A DNA stretch of 54,240 nucleotides. Origin: SMBSF63 sp034003545 (GTDB taxonomy: Bacteria > Chloroflexota > Anaerolineae > Anaerolineales > Anaerolineaceae). The stretch spans positions 1 to 54,240 of the forward strand of contig CAYURM010000021.1 in assembly GCA_964447155.1 (NCBI GenBank). Direction: 5' to 3'. The notes under the pieces are model-generated. The model worked only from the letters and a program-made list of their open reading frames with translations. It did no database searches and had not been told where the DNA came from. This document shows, in pieces, positions 32,300-39,072 of this stretch (position 1 is the first letter of the stretch; every line of letters begins with the position of its first letter). The position numbers and the translations under genes are program-made.

Positions 32300-33415
32300 T
32301 CAGGTTCGGGTCCTCATGGTGGTGATGCGTTCGCCGTCCAGGGTGAGCAATTCGCCCATACAGTCCAGGGTCAGGCAGGAGTGGGCGGGCAGGATGCAGA
32401 GGATGTCACCGACCTGGATGCGCTCAAAATCTTCCGGCGCAAGGTGCACGATGCCGTGTTCCTGCGAAAGGCCGCGCACGAATGCGCCGCTGAGGGGCGC
32501 GCCCCAGCCATTGCCCTCCGGCAGGGCGACCAGGCCGTAGGCGGTTTGCCCGTCTGGCTGGATGGTGTCTTTGGAAAGGTGGATCGCTCCGCCGTAGATG
32601 ACAACTTCGCTGCGTTCGGGGTGTTTAGCGACCACCGGGCAGGCCAGGGCTACGCTGATCTCGTCACTGCAGCAGGAGCCGATCTCCAGTTGATGGGCAT
32701 CAAAGAATACGAAATTACCCGGACGAAGTTCATCGACCATCGGGCCAAATTCAGGCACCAGTTTGGCGGTAGGGGTGTCGCCGAGGGACATTTCAAGGCG
32801 GGCGATGCCCAGCACGGCCAGGTAATTCTTGATGTATTTGAATTGGGTTAGGGTCTCGAGATGGATTTGCTGGATAGCTTCCACAGACCCGGCACGGTAG
32901 GTCTGCCCGGCGTGGGTCAGCAGGCCTTTCAGGTTCATCTTTGGGCTTTGCTCAATGGCAGAGGCCACCTGGGCAATGGTTTTCGGGTCTTCTTTGGAAA
33001 GGCCGGTGCGCTGATTGCCGACGTCGATCTTCAGCCACACATCCAGGGTTGCGTCGAGGTGTTCATCCAGAAATCGGGCGGTTTCCACTGATTCCACCAG
33101 CAGGTTGAGCTTGATGCGCTGCGCGAGAGCGTTGATCTCGTCGATCTCGCGCCAGTTGGCCGGGAAGGCGATGGTAATGTCCTTCCAGCCGTGCTCGGCG
33201 AAATAGGCGGCCATGTCTACCGAGGAAACAGTGATGGCGGTCACGCCCGCTTCGCGGAACCATTCGCCGATGGCGGCGGACTGGTGAGTTTTAAAGTGCG
33301 GGCGCAGGCGGATGTCCTCTGCGTTGGCTTTCTGTACCATCCAGTGGATGTTCTTGCGGGTCTGGTTGGCATTCAGCAGCAGGGTGGGTTTTTTGATGGT
33401 GTCGAAAACGGTCAT
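32300..33415 (-). CDS. D-threonine aldolase / D-serine dehydratase-like PLP enzyme
   Basis: A 371-residue alanine-racemase-fold (type III PLP) enzyme. The PLP lysine sits in RPHFKTH near residue 41, with TPTLLLN-type entry at the start. The C-terminal domain has PAHSCLTLD, the His-x-Cys metal site of D-serine dehydratase and D-threonine aldolase. These enzymes cleave or dehydrate D-3-hydroxy amino acids. Which reaction applies cannot be settled from sequence. The ATG at 33415 is preferred over an in-frame extension of 32 codons; GAAGAGGTGC lies about 12 bases ahead. It is divergent from the SAH hydrolase-like gene and leads the dehydrogenase gene. Confidence 0.9.
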   Translation of the reverse strand: MTVFDTIKKPTLLLNANQTRKNIHWMVQKANAEDIRLRPHFKTHQSAAIGEWFREAGVTAITVSSVDMAAYFAEHGWKDITIAFPANWREIDEINALAQRIKLNLLVESVETARFLDEHLDATLDVWLKIDVGNQRTGLSKEDPKTIAQVASAIEQSPKMNLKGLLTHAGQTYRAGSVEAIQQIHLETLTQFKYIKNYLAVLGIARLEMSLGDTPTAKLVPEFGPMVDELRPGNFVFFDAHQLEIGSCCSDEISVALACPVVAKHPERSEVVIYGGAIHLSKDTIQPDGQTAYGLVALPEGNGWGAPLSGAFVRGLSQEHGIVHLAPEDFERIQVGDILCILPAHSCLTLDCMGELLTLDGERITTMRTRT

Positions 33416-33549
33416 GTCAGGTTTGCACCTCTTCATGTAGGATAAAGGAATTATAAAGCAGGCAAAGGCAAAGCTCAATAGGGACTCGAATGAGGCTGCC
33501 ACCGTGTACAATAGAAAACAAAGAAATAAATGTTACTGGAGAAAATAAG

Positions 33550-34722
33550 ATGATCACATCCCGAATTAAAGACATTGCATTAGCAGGCCAAATTACCGCC
33601 GGGCAGTTGGGCTGGATGAAGCGGGTGATGCCGATCACGGCCTATTACAGCGAGAAGATCGGCAAACGTGATTTCCACGGCAAGCGGATTGCCTTGTGGC
33701 AGCACGTCCTGCCGGACGCGATTCCCATCGTGGAAACCTTGCGAAAGACGGGGGCGGAAATCCTGATCGGGGCATGCAACGTGGACAGCACGGACGATGC
33801 CACCGCGGCCTATCTGGCGGCACAGGGCATTACAGTGCTGGGCTGGAAGGGGATGACGCAGGTTGAGTATGAAGAGAATTTGCGCATCGCGCGGGACTTT
33901 GATGCGGACTATGTTTCTGACATGGGCGGGGAATTGACCGGGGCGTATAGAGACCGCCAGCCGCCTGTCGTGGGGGCACTCGAAGCGACCACCAGCGGGT
34001 TGAACCGTTTGAAACCGTATGAGCTGCCTTTCCCGGTGTTTGACTGGAACAGTATTCCGCTGAAAGAACAGATCGAAAATCGTTTCCATGTGGGCGACGG
34101 CGTATGGTTGACCTTTGCCCATCTGACGGCAATGGGGCTGTTCGGGCGGCGGGTACTGGTGATTGGTTACGGGCCGGTGGGCAAGGGCATCGCCGAGCGC
34201 GCCCGGAAACTGGGGGCGAATGTGTACGTCAGCGATCTGGATCCGGTGAAACTGCTGGAGGCACGTTACCATGGCTGCGAACCGATCCTGCTGGCGGACG
34301 GGCTGGCGCACTGCCAGATCATCGTCACCTCGACCGGGGTAGAGGGGATTTTGCGGGAGCCACAATTGCGCCAGGTACGGCCGGAGGCAATCGTCTTTAA
34401 TGCAGGACATTCCAACCGAGAGATTGATATTGACTGGCTGGCAAAGCAGCCGCACCAGCAGATGAAGGATTTTATTGAACGCTATGACCTGGGTGAGCGC
34501 GCATTTTATCTGCTCACCAAAGGCAGCCCGCTCAACCTGGGGGCAGGGATCACGGCGCACGGCAATGACCTGTTCGATCATTACTCGGCGGTGATGCTGC
34601 TTGGGTTGGAGTGGCTGCTGGATGGCGGGGCAGCGGGGATGCCCAAAGGCTTGCAGTTGTACCCGAAGCATTTGGAACGAGAGATCGCCGATATGTCGAT
34701 GGCTTTGTATTTGCAAGGGTAG
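33550..34722 (+). CDS. S-adenosylhomocysteine hydrolase-like protein (divergent, short form)
   Basis: A 390-residue NAD-binding protein of the adenosylhomocysteinase family, shorter than the usual 430-470 residues. Catalytic counterparts are visible: His in ALWQHVLPDAI, the Asp in SDMGGEL, Glu in GALEATTSG, His in NAGHSNREID, and the NAD fold GYGPVGKGIAERARKLGANV. The region that normally reads NDSVTKSKFDN is replaced by WNSIPLKEQIEN, with one Lys kept. The protein could hydrolyse S-adenosyl- or S-inosyl-homocysteine, or have drifted in specificity. TGGAGAAAA precedes the ATG; a longer in-frame start is rejected. TACAAT at 33507-33512 is a plausible -10. A small YdeI-type gene follows after 15 bp. 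Confidence 0.88.
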   Translation: MITSRIKDIALAGQITAGQLGWMKRVMPITAYYSEKIGKRDFHGKRIALWQHVLPDAIPIVETLRKTGAEILIGACNVDSTDDATAAYLAAQGITVLGWKGMTQVEYEENLRIARDFDADYVSDMGGELTGAYRDRQPPVVGALEATTSGLNRLKPYELPFPVFDWNSIPLKEQIENRFHVGDGVWLTFAHLTAMGLFGRRVLVIGYGPVGKGIAERARKLGANVYVSDLDPVKLLEARYHGCEPILLADGLAHCQIIVTSTGVEGILREPQLRQVRPEAIVFNAGHSNREIDIDWLAKQPHQQMKDFIERYDLGERAFYLLTKGSPLNLGAGITAHGNDLFDHYSAVMLLGLEWLLDGGAAGMPKGLQLYPKHLEREIADMSMALYLQG

Positions 34723-34737
34723 TTTTTGGAGGGCAAG

Positions 34738-34998
34738 ATGGCTGAGCCGGATTTCTCGAAGTTGTCGCGTCCCATCCAGCCCATGCTGGATCGGGTGGGT
34801 GAGGCATTGGAGAATCGGGGATTGATGACTGCTTACCGCTCTCGCCCGCCATACCAGCAGAATGATTATCTGGCGTGGATCGCCCGCGCCAAACGACCTG
34901 AAACGAAAGAGAAGCGGTTGGCGCAAATGCTGGAGGAACTGGAGCGGGGGGATGTGTATATGAAGATGGATTGGAAAAAGATAAGCAAGAAGGAATGA
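34738..34998 (+). CDS. Small YdeI/OmdA-type domain protein
   Basis: An 86-residue protein matching the C-terminal domain of the YdeI/OmpD-associated family (PF13376): YLAWIARAKRPETKEKRLAQ, followed by LERGDVYMKMDWKK. Full YdeI proteins are about 190-200 residues with a DUF1801-type N-terminal part. Here only the C-terminal module with about 45 leading residues is present, and the ATG at 34738 has TTTGGAGGGC ahead, so it looks like a complete small gene. It is probably co-transcribed with the SAH hydrolase-like gene. Function unknown; family members have been linked to resistance to peptides or bacteriocins. Confidence 0.78.
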   Translation: MAEPDFSKLSRPIQPMLDRVGEALENRGLMTAYRSRPPYQQNDYLAWIARAKRPETKEKRLAQMLEELERGDVYMKMDWKKISKKE

Positions 34999-35069
34999 AG
35001 CGCAGGCTGAGCTTGTCGAAGCCAAAGCGTCCCCGACGCATAACTGAGCGGGATTGCGAGGACGCTTTG
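34997..35069. repeat. Composite GCAGGCTGAGC / GCGTCC repeat
   Basis: GAAGCGCAGGCTGAGCTTGT (from 34997) continuing CGAAGCC is a copy of the dispersed GCTCAGCC-TGTCGAAGC repeat. Directly after it CAAAGCGTCC (35023-35032) pairs with GGACGCTTTG (35060-35069) around a 27-base loop. The second half resembles the widespread ATTGCGAGGA-type intergenic repeat. Confidence 0.65.
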
Positions 35070-35140
35070 CGACCACGTCGGCTATCGCCTCATCACAATG
35101 ATAGGTTCGGGGGATTTCCCAAGAAAATGTGTTTTGTATA

Positions 35141-35168
35141 TTGACAATTAGAAAAAATGTTCTATAAT
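35141..35168 (+). promoter_or_regulatory. Consensus sigma-70-type promoter, leaderless start
   Basis: TTGACA (35141-35146), a 16-base spacer and TATAAT (35163-35168), both perfect. The expected transcription start at about 35175 coincides with the in-frame ATG of the radical SAM gene, so the mRNA would have no leader. Confidence 0.85.
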
Positions 35169-35174
35169 CAATGT

Positions 35175-36332
35175 ATGGATGGATTGGATAAACTGCAAGC
35201 GATGACCCCATTTATGGATATGGAAGTGGTGGAGGGGCAGGAGAAAACACCTGCGGCTTCCGCCAATGCCCCATGCACCAAACATCAAACCTTCCCCATT
35301 TATCTGGCCGCTCTGCCAAACGGCAAGCGCACCCCGATCCTCAAATCGATGTTCAGTTCTGCATGCAGCCGCAATTGTAATTACTGCGCTTTCCGCGCAG
35401 ACCGCGACTTTCGGCGGGAGACGTTTCAACCGGACGAGATGGCCGAGTCTTTCTCGCGCATTCACCGCAGCGGAGCGGTGGAGGGTATTTTTCTCAGTTC
35501 AGGGGTGATGGGCAACGGGATCACCACCCAGGACAGGCTGCTGGACACAGCTGAGATCCTGCGCAATCGGATGGGCTATCAGGATTATTTACATCTCAAG
35601 ATCATGCCGGGGGCCGAGAAGGAACAGGTGCGGCGGGCGATGCAGCTTGCCGACCGCGTCTCGGTCAATCTGGAGGCACCAACGACGGCGCATCTGCAAA
35701 AGCTGGCCCCGCAGAAGATGCTGTTGGAAGAACTGCTGCGTCCACTACGCTGGGTGGAGGAAATCCGCCGTACGGAGTCAGGGCATCAGGGTTGGAAAGG
35801 GCGCTGGCCCTCGAGCACCACCCAGTTCGTAGTGGGGGCAGTGGATGAATCGGATGTGGATTTGCTGCGCGCCTCGCAGTATTTGACCCACACTTTGCAT
35901 TTGAAGCGCGTGTATTTCTCGCCATTCAACCCGGTGCGGAATACGCCGTTCGAGGGCGGCACGCCCTTGAATCTGTGGCGGCAGAGTCGTCTGTATCAGG
36001 CGTCTTTCCTGATCCGCGATTATGGTTTTACACTGGAAGAATTTCCCTTTGCGGTGGATGGCAATCTGCCGCTGAACATGGATCCCAAATTGGCCTGGGC
36101 GCAGCTGCATCTGGCTGAGCGTCCGGTGGATTTGGAGCGCGCCGAGTTGCAGGATTTGATGCGCGTGCCGGGCATTGGGCCGGCAGGAGCCAGGGCGATC
36201 GTCAGTGCCAGGCGGGTGGGGCGCCTGCGCGGACTGCGCGACTTGCGCCGGCTGGGAGTGGCCGCGGAACGGGCCAGCCCGTTTATCCTCATTCAAGGGC
36301 GGCGCCCTGCGGTTCAGTTGACGTTGTTTTAG
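35175..36332 (+). CDS. Radical SAM protein of the DNA modification/repair type with HhH tail
   Basis: A 385-residue protein. The iron-sulfur/SAM motif is SACSRNCNYCAF (Cys64, 68, 71). The middle region KIMPGAEKEQV and the VYFSPFNPV segment fit the putative DNA modification/repair radical SAM family often linked to a uracil-DNA-glycosylase-like partner. The C-terminus has a helix-hairpin-helix DNA-binding motif, LMRVPGIGPAGARAIVSARR. No glycosylase-like gene follows here. I chose ATG 35175: the upstream in-frame ATG (35157) lies inside the promoter. No ribosome-binding site precedes 35175 or later Met codons, in line with leaderless translation. Function: probably acts on nucleic acid; reaction unknown. 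Confidence 0.87.
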   Translation: MDGLDKLQAMTPFMDMEVVEGQEKTPAASANAPCTKHQTFPIYLAALPNGKRTPILKSMFSSACSRNCNYCAFRADRDFRRETFQPDEMAESFSRIHRSGAVEGIFLSSGVMGNGITTQDRLLDTAEILRNRMGYQDYLHLKIMPGAEKEQVRRAMQLADRVSVNLEAPTTAHLQKLAPQKMLLEELLRPLRWVEEIRRTESGHQGWKGRWPSSTTQFVVGAVDESDVDLLRASQYLTHTLHLKRVYFSPFNPVRNTPFEGGTPLNLWRQSRLYQASFLIRDYGFTLEEFPFAVDGNLPLNMDPKLAWAQLHLAERPVDLERAELQDLMRVPGIGPAGARAIVSARRVGRLRGLRDLRRLGVAAERASPFILIQGRRPAVQLTLF

Positions 36333-36365
36333 CGAACAGGTGCGGCGACTGAAGTGGAAAAACAT

Positions 36366-36434
36366 CATTGTAGTAACCACTTTAGTGGTTAGGTATTTTC
36401 AAAAATGACGACTGACCACAGGGTCACTACAATG
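36366..36434. repeat. MITE-like element with CATTGTAGT(A/G)ACC ends
   Basis: CATTGTAGTAACC (36366-36378) and GGTCACTACAATG (36422-36434) are inverted repeats matching at 12 of 13 positions. The left end contains the palindrome AACCACTTTAGTGGTT (36375-36390), found again as its complement at 44383-44398. It has no coding capacity of its own. Confidence 0.7.
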
Positions 36435-36508
36435 GGTTGGTAGTGTGAGATAACGTTTTGAAAATCCGGCGGCTGATGTGAAAGGCAGCCGCTGCGGTTG
36501 AGCTTCAT
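36389..36508 (-). CDS. Possible 39-residue peptide, doubtful
   Basis: The minus strand has AGGAGG (complement at 36516-36521), seven bases ahead of an ATG at 36508 that opens 39 codons ending at 36389 (MKLNRSGCLSHQPPDF...). A stable hairpin lies just upstream. The ribosome-binding site is as good as any in the window, but half of the frame overlaps the MITE-like repeat and the peptide has no clear helix or signal. I list it as a weak candidate only. Confidence 0.25.
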   Translation of the reverse strand: MKLNRSGCLSHQPPDFQNVISHYQPIVVTLWSVVIFENT

Positions 36509-36525
36509 CAGATTCCCTCCTAAAG

Positions 36526-36553
36526 AAAGGCCCCGATCCCTGTCGGGGTCTTT
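36526..36553. terminator. Hairpin with G-rich stem
   Basis: AAAGGCCCCGA (36526-36536) pairs with TCGGGGTCTTT (36543-36553, one G-T pair) around a 6-base loop. It could end the radical SAM transcript (200 bp away) or act in the leader of the doubtful 39-residue frame on the other strand. Confidence 0.5.
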
Positions 36554-36560
36554 CGTATTC

Positions 36561-36870
36561 GCATGCCCCCTGGCCCCAGCAAGTGGGGGGGAGCTGAGGG
36601 GAGGTCGGGCTTCAGCAGGCCAGACTTCGGCGGGCCAGGCTTCGGCGGGCTCAGCCTGCGATATGCTCTGCATGCCCCTTGGCCCCCAGCAAGTGGGGGG
36701 AGCTGAGGGGAGACCGGGCTTCAGCAGACCAGGCTTCGACAGGCCAGGCTTCGGCGGGCCAGGCTTCGGCAGGCCAGGCTTCGGCAGGCCAGGCTTCGGC
36801 AGGCCAGGCTTCGGCAGGTCAGGCTTCGGCAGGTCAGGCTTCGGCAGGTCAGGCTTCGGCAGGCTCAGCC
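36561..36870. repeat. 15-bp tandem array in two blocks
   Basis: Two blocks each begin with GCATGCCCC(C/T)TGGCCCC...AAGTGGGGGG-AGCTGAGGGGAG (36561 and 36670) and continue into 15-bp units of the type GGCTTCGGCAGGCCA. Block 1 has 3 units (36608, 36623, 36638); block 2 has 10 units at exact 15-bp steps from 36717 to 36852. Both end in GGCTTCGGC(A/G)GGCTCAGCC, the dispersed repeat of this genome. The array stays open in several frames only because 15 is a multiple of 3. Confidence 0.92.
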
Positions 36871-36895
36871 GGCGTTCCGTGTGCAGGTTGGAGAA

Positions 36896-38116
36896 CTATT
36901 TGACCACATAGGCAAAGCCGGCACTGCCGCGGATGGCGCCGTCAATAAAAGTGCCGCTGATGTAGTCACCCTGAGCGTTGTACCAGATATAGTCTTCGCG
37001 CATGGTGTTGTCATCCCGTAACTGGTACCAGATTCTTAACCCGGGCGAGCCGAGCAGGTTGGCAACCGTCTCGTAGGGCAGCTTTTTTTCCTGATTGTAG
37101 AGGTCAGTCATTTGCTGGTAGAGGTCATTATTGACGGTGATATCCATGCTTTGGGGAATACCGCTGAGCGAGGTTTTATACACTTCGCCGCTGGTAATCA
37201 CGCTAACAAATCCCCTCACGCCATCCCCCAATTCAAAGATGTAAGTGTTGGCGTGGTCTTCCCGCGGTTTCCAGTTCTCAGTGCTGAGCTTGCCTTCTTC
37301 GCCCATGATCTTTTTCAGATCAGATTCCATGGTAACAAAGGGAACAATGGATGCGAATGCCTGAACTTTGGGCGTGGCCAGGAATCCGGCCGGGGCGGGG
37401 AGATTGGCGCTGCTGGCGGCTGGCTGGCTGGCTGCTTCCTGTTCCAGCTCCTGCTGTTGCGCAGGTTCGGGTTGTTCGGCAGCAGGCTCATCTGCAATCG
37501 ATGGGGTGTTAATGGTGTAGCCGACCAGTTCCACGGCGTCAATCTCGTTCCAGCCTAACCCCAGAATACTTTGATCAACAACCAGGCGTACGCCAATGAC
37601 CGGGAATGGATATGGTTCGGGGAGGGTGATGGTCATGATGTCCGGGCAGTAGTCCACCTGCTCTGCCTGACCCGTCCAGACGACGTGTTTTTCTCCATCG
37701 AGCGAAATGACATCTACTTTTACGATCTGGGAAGCATTGTAGTTCTGGTGGATAATGACCTCGGTGGGGATTACGGGAGTGTAGTAGATGAGTTCAAGCC
37801 ATTCCTTCTCATCAGTGGATGCTGCTGCCCAGGCATGAGCATCATCGCCGCATGCGGCGTCGGGCGCGCCGGTGGCCTGGGAAGCAGACCAGTCCGTGCT
37901 GCCATATTCCGAGCTGGCTGTGGCCGAGTCGGCCCACTGGCGCAGAGGTTGTCCCACGGCAACTGCATCGGCGTAGGTTTCATCCAGGTCATCACTGGTG
38001 CTGGCCTCCTGGGCCGGCGACGAATCATTATCCTTGCCGAACAGGCTGAAACTGCAAGCCAGGGAAAAGAACAACAACATGAAAAGCAGACCGACAGACT
38101 TGATGGGATGTTTCAT
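36896..38116 (-). CDS. Lipoprotein with discoidin-like (F5/8C-type) domain
   Basis: A 406-residue exported lipoprotein. Lipobox SLAC gives Cys21. After an acidic linker comes a domain at about residues 60-200 with ATASSEYGSTDWSASQATGA and the later EWLELIYYTPVIPTEVIIH, matching the galactose-binding/discoidin-like sheets that bind carbohydrates. A Gln/Glu/Pro-rich linker (210-245) leads to a C-terminal domain (about 255-406) of unknown type with repeated aromatic strands. The protein likely sits on the outer face of the membrane as an adhesin or carbohydrate-binding factor. The ATG has GAGGAGTGAA ahead. An unusually long, structured leader (38117-38374) suggests post-transcriptional control. 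Confidence 0.87.
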   Translation of the reverse strand: MKHPIKSVGLLFMLLFFSLACSFSLFGKDNDSSPAQEASTSDDLDETYADAVAVGQPLRQWADSATASSEYGSTDWSASQATGAPDAACGDDAHAWAAASTDEKEWLELIYYTPVIPTEVIIHQNYNASQIVKVDVISLDGEKHVVWTGQAEQVDYCPDIMTITLPEPYPFPVIGVRLVVDQSILGLGWNEIDAVELVGYTINTPSIADEPAAEQPEPAQQQELEQEAASQPAASSANLPAPAGFLATPKVQAFASIVPFVTMESDLKKIMGEEGKLSTENWKPREDHANTYIFELGDGVRGFVSVITSGEVYKTSLSGIPQSMDITVNNDLYQQMTDLYNQEKKLPYETVANLLGSPGLRIWYQLRDDNTMREDYIWYNAQGDYISGTFIDGAIRGSAGFAYVVK

Positions 38117-38374
38117 ATTTCACTCCTCGTGCTGGTTGCTGAATGTTTGGTGTGTCAGTGATGAAAACCTGATGACGTCCATTTCTTTTTTATCCTGGGG
38201 ATTGCCAGGCATCCCCGCAGGCGGCGGCCGGATTGATCATGGCATCCGTCTCGGTCGAGCTTTCGCAGTTTTGGGTAAGCTGTCCAATCATTTTGTATGT
38301 ATCCCGATTGACTTAATGAGCATATGCTCTGGGATTTCCCCGAAGTCAACTGTACTGATGTACAGTTTTCCCTC
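38117..38374 (-). ncRNA. Long structured 5' leader of the lipoprotein gene (candidate cis-regulatory RNA)
   Basis: About 258 bases lie between the predicted start (about 38374) and the lipoprotein ATG. On the minus strand, in order: hairpin AACTGTAC-ATCA-GTACAGTT (38348-38367); an outer stem TTGACTT/AAGTCAA enclosing GGG-GAAAT-CCC and GAGCATATGCTC; then ACCCAAAACTGCGAAAGCTC and GACCGAGACGGATGCC; then GGGGATGCC/GGCAATCCCC ahead of the ribosome-binding site. The GCGAAAGC loop and AGACGG(A)TGCC recall cyclic di-GMP-I riboswitches, but the diagnostic GCAAAC and GCAAAGCC strings are absent, so I do not assign a class. Confidence 0.35.
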
Positions 38375-38380
38375 TCTATG

Positions 38381-38409
38381 ATTATAGTAATGTGGCGGAG
38401 TATATACAA
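38381..38409 (-). promoter_or_regulatory. Promoter of the lipoprotein gene
   Basis: On the minus strand TTGTAT (complement at 38404-38409), a 17-base spacer and TATAAT (38381-38386). It gives a transcription start near 38374. Confidence 0.65.
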
Positions 38410-38587
38410 TAATGAATTCAATAAATTCCATTCCGGAGGTCAGTGTCGGGTTGGCTGTGCACACTGCGGGTCGGGTTGGCGTGGGCTGCGTATGCCAGTT
38501 TTCCAGTGAGGCGTATTAATTATCTTTCAGAAAACTAAATAATATCAATTTTAAATCCATAATAACCAAATAAATTTAAATTAACTA

Positions 38588-38615
38588 TTGACTTAATTTA
38601 ATATTCTGCTATACT
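38588..38615 (+). promoter_or_regulatory. Promoter of the DUF2089/SHOCT operon
   Basis: TTGACT (38588-38593), 16-base spacer, TATACT (38610-38615), in an AT-rich tract. Transcription would start about 38622, some 40 bases ahead of the first gene. The stretch between 38410 and 38587 holds no gene that I can support. Confidence 0.7.
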
Positions 38616-38661
38616 ATGTCTAGATTTCTAAAGAAGAAGTTAGATTTTTTGGAGCGTGACG

Positions 38662-39060
38662 ATGAATCGACAATTAAAGCAGTGTCCGGTGTGTGATGGG
38701 GAGCTGGCGGTGACCCGCCTGCATTGCCCGCAGTGTGATACGACCATTGAGGGATTCTTCCGTCCCAGAGAGGACCCGTTTGCCGTTTTGAACGAGGAGC
38801 AGATGGATTTCCTGGTCAGTTTTATCCGCTGTGAAGGGCGGTTTAACCGCCTGGATAAGGAATTGAACCTGTCTTATCCGACCCTGCGCAACCGGCTGGA
38901 TGAGATCATGCGCACGTTGGGCTTTGAGCCGGAACCGGAAGAACAGCCGGTCAAGCCGCAGCCCAAAGAACGGCGCAAGATTTTGGAAGACCTGGAAAGC
39001 GGTGAGATCACGTTTGAGAAAGCCCAGTCGCTGCTGCGCGGCGAACAGAGTGAAGCATAG
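38662..39060 (+). CDS. DUF2089-type zinc-ribbon DNA-binding protein
   Basis: A 132-residue protein. The zinc ribbon CPVCDGELAVTRLHCPQC has ligands Cys8, 11, 22 and 25. The following segment, DFLVSFIRCEGRFNRLDKEL then YPTLRNRLDEIM, is a helix-turn-helix characteristic of DUF2089 (PF09862). The C-terminus, ILEDLESGEITFEKAQSLLR, resembles a SHOCT-like module and is echoed at the start of the next gene. The pair is common in bacteria and probably regulates envelope or stress genes; no target is proven. The ATG 38662 follows TTGGAG. A promoter lies at 38588-38615. The next gene is 12 bp downstream and likely co-transcribed. Confidence 0.9.
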   Translation: MNRQLKQCPVCDGELAVTRLHCPQCDTTIEGFFRPREDPFAVLNEEQMDFLVSFIRCEGRFNRLDKELNLSYPTLRNRLDEIMRTLGFEPEPEEQPVKPQPKERRKILEDLESGEITFEKAQSLLRGEQSEA

Positions 39061-39072
39061 TCGAGGTGTGAA

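Noticed and set aside
33580..35211. A 543-codon open frame on the minus strand opposite the S-adenosylhomocysteine hydrolase-like gene
   Set aside because: It is antisense to a gene with clear family motifs, has low-complexity His/Gln/Arg-rich composition and shows no domain. GC-rich codon bias of the real gene explains the opening.
36608..36870. CRISPR-like array
   Set aside because: Units are 15 bp, directly adjoining, with no spacers and no cas genes nearby. It is a simple tandem repeat.
36498..36911. Repeat proteins with Gly-Phe-Gly-Arg-Pro or Ala-Ser-Ala-Gly-Gln units
   Set aside because: They are translations of the 15-bp tandem array, which stays open in several frames at once. There is no start signal, so no protein is claimed.
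38117..38374. Assignment of the leader to the cyclic di-GMP-I riboswitch class
   Set aside because: The GCAAAC and GCAAAGCC consensus strings are missing on both strands, so only a generic structured leader is claimed.
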